Assembly (NCBI GenBank): GCA_000715605.1
Contig: KL568581.1
Coordinates: forward strand, 46,952 to 54,574
Source: Streptomyces speibonae
GTDB lineage: Bacteria > Actinomycetota > Actinomycetes > Streptomycetales > Streptomycetaceae
DNA length: 7,623 nt
Direction of reading: 5' to 3'
The notes beneath the pieces were generated by a model. It worked only from the letters and a program-made list of their open reading frames with translations, was not told the origin of the DNA and made no database searches. The position numbers and the translations under genes were made by a program. Below are positions 1 through 5,060 of the stretch, piece after piece (the first letter of the stretch is position 1; each line of letters starts with the position of its first letter).

Positions 1-214
1 GGCCGAGGCCGATCGCCACCGCCGTGACGAGGAGGGCCGCCACCTCCAGGGCCACCGGCACCACGTCTGTCGCCGTGCCGGTTCCGGAGGCGCCGGTGAA
101 GGCCCAGAGCAGTGCGAAGACGGAGAGGACGACCGTGCCCCGGCGCCGGAGCCGGCGAGTGAGCTCGACGCACTCGTCGTCGACGGTGGCCGGAACCTGC
201 TGTGTCCGCGTCAT
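1..214 (-). CDS. N-terminal part of an unrecognised small membrane protein (cut by window edge)
   Basis: Reading the minus strand from an ATG at 214 gives an open frame of 71 codons that runs off the left edge. The protein begins MTRTQQVPATVDDECVELTR, continues with an arginine cluster (LRRRG, about residues 22-26), then a hydrophobic segment (about 27-43, VVLSVFALLWAF) and a second one (about 54 to the edge, VPVALEVAALLVTAVAIG). This looks like a short cytoplasmic N-terminus followed by at least two membrane helices. G/C-rich third positions fit a real Streptomyces gene. The start is supported by a -10-like TACGCT exactly 6 nt before the ATG and by the lack of any Shine-Dalgarno sequence, as expected for a leaderless mRNA. 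It lies downstream of, and on the same strand as, the MazG-like gene with an 84-nt gap. I do not recognise the family and assign no function. Confidence 0.65.
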   Translation of the reverse strand, partial: MTRTQQVPATVDDECVELTRRLRRRGTVVLSVFALLWAFTGASGTGTATDVVPVALEVAALLVTAVAIGLG

Positions 215-226
215 GGGCGGAGCGTA
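215..226 (-). promoter_or_regulatory. Putative leaderless promoter (-10 TACGCT) of the membrane protein gene
   Basis: On the minus strand TACGCT occupies 226-221 and matches the TANNNT -10 pattern. Six nucleotides (220-215) separate it from the ATG, so transcription would begin at or next to the A of the start codon. There is no Shine-Dalgarno sequence and no convincing -35 hexamer. Confidence 0.45.
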
Positions 227-298
227 CAGCGATCACCGAGGCCGGATCGAACACATGCGTGAAGGATGAACGGCCGAGAGCTTCTGGCGGCCTGCCGC

Positions 299-733
299 TC
301 AGGCCTCCTCGCTCGGCGCCCACCCCTGCCGCCGCAGCACCGCCGCGACGTCCGGCGCCTCGTAGTGATCGCCCTTGAGCACCTTGCCGTCGGCACGCCT
401 GCTCACCTGCCCGTCGGGCCCCAGCTTGGTCATGTTGGAGCGGTGGATCTCGGCGATCACCGCGTCCAGGTCGATGCCGTGGACCAGCGCCGTGCCGTAC
501 GCGACGTAGACGACGTCGGCCAGTTCGTGCGCGAGCCGGTCCAGTGGGCCCTTCACCGACACCTCGGCGACCTCCCTGGCCTCCTCGGCGAGCAGCTCGC
601 CGCGGTGGGCGGCGAGCTGCGGCGAGACCTCGGACGGCACGTCCCTCGCGTCGAGGCCGAAGGCGCGGTGGAACTCACGGACCAGCTCGGCGGGGGAAGC
701 ACTCGTACGGCGGTCGGCGGCGGAAGCACTCAT
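299..733 (-). CDS. MazG-type nucleotide pyrophosphohydrolase
   Basis: A 144-residue protein of the all-alpha NTP pyrophosphohydrolase (MazG-like) superfamily. These cytosolic enzymes hydrolyse (d)NTPs, often non-canonical ones, to the monophosphate and pyrophosphate using Mg2+. The diagnostic metal-binding signature EExxE-(n)-ExxD is intact: E50, E51 and E54, then E70 and D73 after 15 residues (EEARE ... ELAD). A C-terminal block RSNMTKLGPDG (about 98-108) followed by KVLKG fits the subfamily with a basic nucleotide-contacting tail. It has one MazG unit, about half the length of E. coli MazG, which is normal for this subgroup. The start at 733 was chosen because the frame extends further upstream only by running into the divergent gene, and because a -10 element lies exactly 6 nt before this ATG. 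The exact substrate cannot be read from the sequence. A role in phosphoribosyl-ATP hydrolysis (HisE) is less likely given the tail and the lack of his genes. Confidence 0.88.
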   Translation of the reverse strand: MSASAADRRTSASPAELVREFHRAFGLDARDVPSEVSPQLAAHRGELLAEEAREVAEVSVKGPLDRLAHELADVVYVAYGTALVHGIDLDAVIAEIHRSNMTKLGPDGQVSRRADGKVLKGDHYEAPDVAAVLRRQGWAPSEEA

Positions 734-745
734 GCCGCGACTGTA
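734..745 (-). promoter_or_regulatory. Putative leaderless promoter (-10 TACAGT) of the MazG-like gene
   Basis: Minus-strand TACAGT at 745-740 fits TANNNT. Six nucleotides (CGCGGC) separate it from the ATG at 733, so the transcript should begin at the start codon. No Shine-Dalgarno sequence precedes the ATG and no good -35 is visible. Confidence 0.5.
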
Positions 746-769
746 GCGGCCGGTCACGGCCCGGCCGCT
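745..769. repeat. 25-bp inverted repeat in the divergent MazG-like/TAXI promoter region
   Basis: AGCGGCCGG (745-753) and CCGGCCGCT (761-769) are perfect 9-bp inverted arms around a 7-nt spacer. The left arm touches the predicted -10 of the MazG-like gene and the repeat sits 49 nt before the divergent start at 819. It could be an operator acting on both genes or a hairpin in a read-through transcript. GC-rich dyads also arise by chance in such DNA. Confidence 0.4.
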
Positions 770-818
770 GTGAGCTCCGCCCTGGTCAGCGGGCACCCGG
801 GCTGGCAGGATCGCGCGC

Positions 819-1814
819 ATGCCCCACGTGCTGTCCCGCATCGGCCGGCGCCGGGCCCTGCGGGGCGCGGTCGCCGCCTTCGTGGCGCTCGGACTGCTGC
901 TGTGGTGGCAGTCGCCCTGGAGCGAGGAGCCGCCCGGCGGGACGATCACACTGAGCACGGGCACCCGCGCGGGGGTCTACCAGAAGTACGGAGAGCTGCT
1001 GCGCACCTCGCTCGCCACACACATGCCCGACCTCGAGGTGCGGCTGGAGACGAGCGACGGCTCCCAGGAGAACGTGCGCCGCGTGGCGACCGGACAGGCC
1101 GACTTCGCGATCGCCGCGGCCGACGCGGTCGAGACCTACCGCCAGGACGACCGGCCGGGGGCGGACCGGCTGCGCGGGGTGGCGCGGCTGTACGACGACT
1201 ACGTGCAGCTCGCCGTCGCCCGCGGCTCGGGCATCCGCACCGTCGAGGACCTGCGGGGCAAGCGGGTCGCCATAGGGCCGCCGAAGTCAGGGGTCCGGCT
1301 CATCGCCAACCGGGTGCTGGAGGCGGCCGGCATCGATCCGGAGAAGGACATCGAGCCCTCCCCGGACGGCATCGACACCGGACCGGAGCGGCTGGGGCAC
1401 GGCCTGGACGCGTTCTTCTGGTCGGGCGGGCTGCCCACGGACGGCATGCGGGCGGTCACGGAGGAAGGCGGACTGCGGTTCGTCCCGATCGACACCGGCC
1501 TCGTGTCGAAGCTCCACGAGCAGGGCGGCGCCGCGCGCCACTACCGCGCCACCAACATGCCCGAGTCGGCGTACCCGGGCAGTCAGCTCGGCTCGGCCGT
1601 CCCGACGATGGCGGTGTCCAACCTGCTGATCACCCGGACCGACGCCGACCCCCAGATCACCGAGTGGCTGACCCGCATCGTGCTCAGGAGCCGCGACAAC
1701 ATCGGGGCGCACGTCCACTCCGCCCAGCTGGTCGACGTCCGCACCGCGATCTACACCGATCCGCTCCGGCTGCACGACGGCGCCCGCCGCTTCTACCGGT
1801 CCGTCAAGCCCTGA
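819..1814 (+). CDS. TAXI-family (TRAP-associated) solute-binding protein, orphan
   Basis: A 331-residue protein of the TAXI family, the extracytoplasmic ligand-binding proteins of one class of TRAP transporters. The N-terminus has basic residues (RIGRRRALRG, 7-16) and a hydrophobic helix (about 17-30), so it is exported. There is no lipobox cysteine, so it may stay membrane-anchored by this helix or be released by signal peptidase. The mature part opens with the family strand and ligand loop TITLSTGTRAGVYQKYGELL (42-61), then SDGSQENVRRVATGQADFAI (79-98), VEDLRGKRVAIGPPKSGVR (142-160) and DAFFWSGG (197-204), typical of the two-lobed venus-flytrap fold. AGGA lies 8 nt before the ATG. No fused DctQM-type TRAP permease is in the window; the neighbours are a divergent MazG-like gene and the convergent gluK, whose 3' end it overlaps by 22 bp. 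A Thermus thermophilus TAXI protein has been crystallised with glutamate/glutamine, so a glutamate-related ligand is plausible here, but that is inference. Confidence 0.85.
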   Translation: MPHVLSRIGRRRALRGAVAAFVALGLLLWWQSPWSEEPPGGTITLSTGTRAGVYQKYGELLRTSLATHMPDLEVRLETSDGSQENVRRVATGQADFAIAAADAVETYRQDDRPGADRLRGVARLYDDYVQLAVARGSGIRTVEDLRGKRVAIGPPKSGVRLIANRVLEAAGIDPEKDIEPSPDGIDTGPERLGHGLDAFFWSGGLPTDGMRAVTEEGGLRFVPIDTGLVSKLHEQGGAARHYRATNMPESAYPGSQLGSAVPTMAVSNLLITRTDADPQITEWLTRIVLRSRDNIGAHVHSAQLVDVRTAIYTDPLRLHDGARRFYRSVKP

Positions 1815-3220
1815 TCCGCCCCGGCGGGCGCGTTCCTGGGCACCGTCACGGTCACCCGCAGCCCGTGCGGCTCGTGACGCTCGTACACGATCGAGCCGCC
1901 CCCGGCCGCGAGCAGGGCCCGTGAGATGGACAGGCCGAGCCCCGAGCCCTTGATGTTCTGGTGCCGGCCGCTGCGCCAGAAGCGGTCGCCGACACGGGTC
2001 AGCTCCTCGTCGGTCAGCCCCGGACCGTTGTCGGTGACGACGACGGTCGACACGTCGCCGTTGGAGGCGACGCTCACCTCGACGGCCTCACCCTCGGGGG
2101 TGAACTTCACGGCGTTGTCGATGACGGCGTCCAGCGCGCTGGACAACGTCACCGGGTCGGCCCACGCGGTGGTCGGCGGGCAGGTGCCGGTCAGTCTGAC
2201 GCCCTTGGCCTCGGCGGTGGGCGCCCAGGCCGCGACGCGCTCGGCGGCCACGGCGCCGATGTCGGTGACCTGGAGGTCGGCCTCGCTGTGCTCCGCCAGC
2301 GCCAGGTCGAGCAGGTCGTCGAGGACCTGCGCCAGACGCTTGCCCTCGGCCTGGACGGAGGCGATCTCCTCGTTGCCCTCGGGCAGCTCCAGAGCGAGCA
2401 GCTCGATGCGCAGCAGCAGCGCCGAGAGGGGGTTGCGCAGCTGGTGGGAGGCGTCGGCGACGAAGGCACGCTGCTGCTCCAGCACGCTCTCGACGTTGTC
2501 CGCCATCTCGTTGAACGACCGCGCGAGGCGGCGCAGCTCCGGCGGCCCGCCGGCCGCCGCGACCCGGGACTTCAGCCGCCCGGTGGCGATGTCGTGGGTG
2601 GTGGCGTCCAGGATCCGTACGGGGCGCAGCACCCAGCCGGTCAGCCGCAGCGCCGCCCCGACGGCCAGCAGCATCGCGGCCGACTCCCCGGCGGCGATGA
2701 CGAGCCAGCCGTGCAGGATGCGGGAGCGCATCGGACCGGTCGGCGAGTCGGTGACCACCACCGCGACGACGTCGCCGTCCCGGATGACCGGCGAGGCCAC
2801 CACCAGGCTGCGGTCCTGCCAGGGCCACACCTGCTCGGGGTCGTGGCTGCGGCGGCTGAGCAGCGCCTCCGCGAAGGCGGCGCGCACTTCGCCCGTGGGG
2901 GGCAGGAACCAGTCGTCCGGAGCGTGGGCCATGGGGGAGTCGTTGCGGTAGAAGACGCCCGCGCGGATGCCGTAGACCTCGTGGTAGCTGCGCAGCTCGC
3001 TGTCGAGCGTCTCGCGACGCTCGTTGACGTCGCCGCCGGCCGGGTCGGCGGGCTCGGTGACGAACTGGGCGAGTGCGGCGAACCGTGCCGTGTCGTCGAT
3101 CCGGTCGACGACGACCTTCTGCTGCTGCGCGCCGGCCAGGCTCACGGCCAGCGGGACGCCGAGGGCGAGGAGGACGGCCGCCATCAGGACGATGAGCAGC
3201 GGAAGCAGCCGTGTGTGCAC
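1793..3220 (-). CDS. gluK: Sensor histidine kinase GluK (glutamate-sensing two-component system)
   Basis: A 475-residue membrane histidine kinase read from a GTG start. The order is: transmembrane helix 1 (about 6-29), an extracytoplasmic sensor domain of about 140 residues with a Cache-like second half (SLVVASPVIRDGDVVAVVVT, 138-157), transmembrane helix 2 (about 171-192), HAMP linker (about 193-245), dimerisation/phosphoacceptor domain with ASHQLRNPL and the phospho-accepting H259, then the ATPase domain with N box DNAVKFTP (N369), G1 DNGPG (397-401), F box around DRFWR (412-416) and G2 GSGLGL (425-430). All catalytic motifs are intact. It starts 9 nt after the stop of gluR, so the two form an operon. 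In S. coelicolor the GluR-GluK pair divergent from gluABCD is reported to respond directly to glutamate; the same arrangement here supports the name. The C-terminal tail (about 462-475) is outside the kinase fold, and its last codons overlap the convergent TAXI gene. Confidence 0.88.
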   Translation of the reverse strand: MHTRLLPLLIVLMAAVLLALGVPLAVSLAGAQQQKVVVDRIDDTARFAALAQFVTEPADPAGGDVNERRETLDSELRSYHEVYGIRAGVFYRNDSPMAHAPDDWFLPPTGEVRAAFAEALLSRRSHDPEQVWPWQDRSLVVASPVIRDGDVVAVVVTDSPTGPMRSRILHGWLVIAAGESAAMLLAVGAALRLTGWVLRPVRILDATTHDIATGRLKSRVAAAGGPPELRRLARSFNEMADNVESVLEQQRAFVADASHQLRNPLSALLLRIELLALELPEGNEEIASVQAEGKRLAQVLDDLLDLALAEHSEADLQVTDIGAVAAERVAAWAPTAEAKGVRLTGTCPPTTAWADPVTLSSALDAVIDNAVKFTPEGEAVEVSVASNGDVSTVVVTDNGPGLTDEELTRVGDRFWRSGRHQNIKGSGLGLSISRALLAAGGGSIVYERHEPHGLRVTVTVPRNAPAGADQGLTDR

Positions 3221-3229
3221 CCGGCCCCG

Positions 3230-3916
3230 CTACGCCGCGGGCGCGACGAGCCGGTAGCCGACGCCGCGCACGGTCTCGATGAGGGCGGGCATGCGCAGCT
3301 TCGAACGCAGGGAGGCGACGTGCACCTCCAGGGTGCGTCCGGTCCCCTCCCAGCTGGTGCGCCAGACCTCGCTGATGATCTGCTCCCGGCGGAAGACGAC
3401 ACCCGGCCGCTGGGCGAGCAGGGCGAGCAGGTCGAACTCCTTGCGGGTCAGCTGGACGACCGTGCCGTTCACCGTGACCTTGCGGGTCGGCAGCTCGATG
3501 AGGACGGGGCCGAGGCGCAGCTCGGTCTCCGTGCCGCCCGTGGCCTCCTCGTGGACGCTGCGCCGGCTGACGGCGTGGATCCGCGCGAGCAGCTCCCCCG
3601 TGTCGTAGGGCTTGACCACGTAGTCGTCGGCGCCGAGGTTGAGCCCGTGGATGCGGGAGCGGACGTCGGACCGCGCGGTGACCATGATCACCGGGGTGCC
3701 GGTACGCTTGCGGATCTTGCCGCAGACCTCGTAGCCGTCCTGGTCGGGCAGCCCGAGGTCGAGCAGGACCACGCCGAAGCCCTCACCTTCCGGGACGAGA
3801 GCCTGGAGAGCCTCCTCGCCGCTGCGCGCGTGGGTGACGTCGAACCCGTGCCGCGCCAGCACCGCCGACAGCGCGGCCGCGACGTGGTTGTCGTCTTCGA
3901 CGAGAAGCAGTCTCAC
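3230..3916 (-). CDS. gluR: OmpR-family response regulator GluR
   Basis: A 228-residue response regulator. The receiver domain (about 1-117) has acidic residues D8/D9, phospho-acceptor D53 (LLDLGLP), T80 (VTAR) and K102 (VKPY). A winged-helix DNA-binding domain of the OmpR/PhoB type follows (about 131-225: LTRKEFDLLALLAQRPGVVF, then TLEVHVASLRSKL and VRGVGYRL). The GTG at 3916 is the start because GGAAGGGAG lies 5 nt before it and the receiver fold begins there (RLLLVEDD). The frame stays open for 53 codons upstream but those residues resemble no domain. It is transcribed away from gluA across a 284-bp shared regulatory region, with gluK immediately downstream. In S. coelicolor GluR is reported to activate gluABCD directly; this family usually binds direct repeats of about 11-bp period, and such a repeat is present at 4117-4134. 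Confidence 0.9.
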   Translation of the reverse strand: MRLLLVEDDNHVAAALSAVLARHGFDVTHARSGEEALQALVPEGEGFGVVLLDLGLPDQDGYEVCGKIRKRTGTPVIMVTARSDVRSRIHGLNLGADDYVVKPYDTGELLARIHAVSRRSVHEEATGGTETELRLGPVLIELPTRKVTVNGTVVQLTRKEFDLLALLAQRPGVVFRREQIISEVWRTSWEGTGRTLEVHVASLRSKLRMPALIETVRGVGYRLVAPAA

Positions 3917-3921
3917 CCGGG

Positions 3922-3930
3922 CTCCCTTCC
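3922..3930 (-). promoter_or_regulatory. Strong ribosome binding site of gluR
   Basis: On the minus strand GGAAGGGAG (3930-3922) is followed by 5 nt and the GTG at 3916. It decides the start of gluR over upstream in-frame codons. Confidence 0.75.
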
Positions 3931-3965
3931 GTTCATCGGCCGTACCATCTCCTTGTACAGAATTG

Positions 3966-3985
3966 GTGTGCACGCGCGCGTGCAC
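3966..3985. repeat. Perfect 18-bp palindrome in a 20-nt alternating purine/pyrimidine tract
   Basis: Positions 3968-3985 read GTGCACGCGCGCGTGCAC, identical to their reverse complement. With two preceding bases the strict purine/pyrimidine alternation extends over 3966-3985. Such a tract can adopt Z-DNA or extrude as a cruciform, and as RNA it would fold into a hairpin in the gluR leader, 52 nt before the gluR start. It may also be an operator for a dimeric regulator. Confidence 0.6.
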
Positions 3986-3992
3986 CTTGCAG

Positions 3993-4019
3993 TGACGCCG
4001 ATGGATGAGGACGGCGTCA
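3993..4019. repeat. 27-bp inverted repeat upstream of gluR
   Basis: TGACGCCG (3993-4000) and CGGCGTCA (4012-4019) are perfect 8-bp arms around an 11-nt spacer. The right arm overlaps TTGACG on the minus strand (4020-4015), a full -35-type hexamer pointing towards gluR, but no matching -10 was found at 16-19 nt. A repressor or autoregulatory site for gluRK is possible. Confidence 0.4.
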
Positions 4020-4092
4020 AGGGGGTTCCGGTTGCGCTTCGGTACCGTTACCCGGCCGGTATGAGCCCTGCTCACAACTGCTACGACAGGTG

Positions 4093-4108
4093 TCCGATTG
4101 CTATCGGA
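4093..4108. repeat. Short inverted repeat TCCGAT-N4-ATCGGA upstream of gluA
   Basis: Perfect 6-bp arms at 4093-4098 and 4103-4108, just upstream of the CTCAGAT direct repeats, about 65-80 nt before the predicted gluA transcription start. It could be an accessory site for another regulator. It is short enough to be chance. Confidence 0.3.
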
Positions 4109-4116
4109 TCGTGATG

Positions 4117-4134
4117 CTCAGATTCCCCTCAGAT
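4117..4134 (+). promoter_or_regulatory. Candidate GluR binding site: CTCAGAT direct repeat, 11-bp period
   Basis: CTCAGAT occurs at 4117-4123 and again at 4128-4134, separated by TCCC, giving an exact 11-bp period. OmpR/PhoB-type regulators bind head-to-tail dimers on repeats of this spacing. The second copy ends 3 nt before the predicted -35 hexamer of gluA, the usual place for an activator of this family. Assignment to GluR rests on position, family and the reported activation of gluABCD by GluR, not on a binding result for this sequence. Confidence 0.55.
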
Positions 4135-4137
4135 GTA

Positions 4138-4166
4138 ATGACGCAGGTCTGAAGGATTACTACTGT
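4138..4166 (+). promoter_or_regulatory. Predicted promoter of the gluABCD operon
   Basis: ATGACG (4138-4143) matches the actinomycete -35 consensus TTGACG at five of six positions. TACTGT (4161-4166) matches the -10 TANNNT, with a 17-nt spacer. Transcription would start near 4173, leaving a leader of about 28 nt containing GGAGGA and GGAG before the gluA ATG. The imperfect -35 beside the direct repeat fits an activator-dependent promoter. Confidence 0.5.
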
Positions 4167-4186
4167 CCTCCGAAACCGAGGAGGAC
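4165..4186 (+). repeat. 7-bp inverted repeat around the gluA leader purine-rich element
   Basis: GTCCTCC (4165-4171) pairs perfectly with GGAGGAC (4180-4186) across an 8-nt loop. In a transcript starting upstream of 4165 it would sequester the best anti-16S match, GGAGGA. A transcript from the predicted start near 4173 would lack the left arm and leave it free. Confidence 0.35.
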
Positions 4187-4200
4187 GGAGCCTGAGAGCG

Positions 4201-4977
4201 ATGACCGAAGTATCGGTGGCCAAGGAAGATGTGGCCGCGACCGGCGATCTGGTCGTCCTGAAGAGCGTCAACAAGCACTTCGGCGCGTTGCACGTACTCC
4301 AGGACATCGACCTCACGATCGCCCGTGGCGAAGTCGTCGTGGTCATCGGACCCTCCGGGTCCGGCAAGTCCACCCTGTGCCGCACCATCAACCGTCTGGA
4401 GACGATCGACTCCGGCTCGATCACCATCGACGGCAAGCCCCTGCCCCACGAGGGCAGGGAGCTCGCCCGGCTGCGGGCCGACGTGGGCATGGTCTTCCAG
4501 TCCTTCAACCTTTTCGCGCACAAGACCGTGCTCGAGAACGTGACGCTGGGCCAGATCAAGGTCCGCAAGAAGGACAAGAAGGCCGCTGAGGAGCGGGCCC
4601 GTGCCCTGCTCGACCGGGTCGGTGTGGGTGCGCAGGCGGACAAGTACCCCGCTCAGCTCTCGGGCGGTCAGCAGCAGCGTGTCGCCATCGCACGGGCCCT
4701 GGCCATGGAACCCAAGGTCATGCTCTTCGACGAGCCGACGTCGGCTCTCGACCCCGAGATGATCAACGAGGTGCTGGAAGTCATGCAGCAGCTCGCCCGC
4801 GACGGCATGACCATGATCGTCGTCACCCACGAGATGGGCTTCGCGCGTTCCGCGGCGAACCGCGTGGTGTTCATGGCCGACGGCCGCATCGTCGAGCAGG
4901 CTACGCCGGACCAGTTCTTCAGCAACCCGCGCAGCGACCGTGCCAAGGACTTCCTGTCGAAGATCCTTCACCACTGA
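4201..4977 (+). CDS. gluA: Glutamate ABC transporter ATP-binding protein GluA
   Basis: A 258-residue cytoplasmic ATPase of the polar amino acid uptake family that powers glutamate import. All motifs are present: Walker [10 protein letters not shown] (50-58), Q loop Q100 (VFQSFNLF), ABC signature LSGGQQQR (153-160), Walker B VMLFDEP with catalytic E178, D loop SALD (181-184) and switch histidine H210. The block [15 protein letters not shown] (109-123) is typical of GlnQ/GluA-type proteins. The ATG at 4201 has GGAG 10 nt upstream. A stronger GGAGGA (4180-4185) is 15 nt away, but only 6 nt before an in-frame CTG at 4192, so a three-residue longer protein cannot be excluded. It is the first gene of gluABCD, divergent from gluR, with gluB starting 83 nt downstream. 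Synteny with the S. coelicolor locus and the Corynebacterium-type gluABCD order favours glutamate over glutamine or arginine. Confidence 0.93.
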   Translation: MTEVSVAKEDVAATGDLVVLKSVNKHFGALHVLQDIDLTIARGEVVVVIGPSGSGKSTLCRTINRLETIDSGSITIDGKPLPHEGRELARLRADVGMVFQSFNLFAHKTVLENVTLGQIKVRKKDKKAAEERARALLDRVGVGAQADKYPAQLSGGQQQRVAIARALAMEPKVMLFDEPTSALDPEMINEVLEVMQQLARDGMTMIVVTHEMGFARSAANRVVFMADGRIVEQATPDQFFSNPRSDRAKDFLSKILHH

Positions 4978-4978
4978 C

Positions 4979-4993
4979 GGCGCGCCCCGCGCC
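4979..4993 (+). repeat. Small GC-rich hairpin between gluA and gluB
   Basis: GGCGCG (4979-4984) and CGCGCC (4988-4993) form a 6-bp stem with a 3-nt loop just after the gluA stop. No T-run follows, so it is not a classic terminator. It could stabilise or attenuate the operon mRNA. A second short dyad TGACG-N5-CGTCA follows at 4995-5009. Confidence 0.35.
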
Positions 4994-5060
4994 CTGACGA
5001 CCTGCGTCACCGGACCTGGACCGGGCCGCATCACTTCACCAGTCAAAAAGGATGTGCACC

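Noticed and set aside
241..262. LexA/SOS-box-like GAAC word at 249-252
   Set aside because: Only one half-site is present (GAACACATGCGT); the expected GTTC partner is missing.
266..1924. Long plus-strand open frame (552 codons) over the MazG-like and TAXI genes
   Set aside because: It is Arg/Gly/Pro-rich with no recognisable domain. It is antisense to the MazG-like gene and out of frame with the well-supported TAXI gene.
3917..3952. Tiny upstream frame (MVRPMNGREPG) on the minus strand ending at the gluR GTG as GTGA
   Set aside because: The first ATG touches AAGGAG with no spacing and the second is 12 nt away, so initiation is doubtful. A leader-peptide role would need conservation data.
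3917..4075. N-terminal extension of gluR up to an ATG at 4075
   Set aside because: The added 53 residues match no domain, would place the palindrome and dyads inside coding sequence, and ignore the strong ribosome binding site before the GTG at 3916.
1961..4114. Long plus-strand open frame (717 codons) across gluK and gluR
   Set aside because: It is antisense to two genes with complete catalytic motifs. Its translation is low-complexity Gly/Arg/Asp/Val-rich, as expected for the mirror frame of GC-rich coding DNA.
4129..5046. Minus-strand open frame (305 codons) antisense to gluA
   Set aside because: It mirrors a fully conserved ABC ATPase gene and has no domain or ribosome binding site of its own.
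5052..5060. ATG at 5052 as the gluB start
   Set aside because: It overlaps the AAGGA that serves the ATG at 5061, and the extension MCT would spoil the basic N-terminus of the lipoprotein signal peptide.
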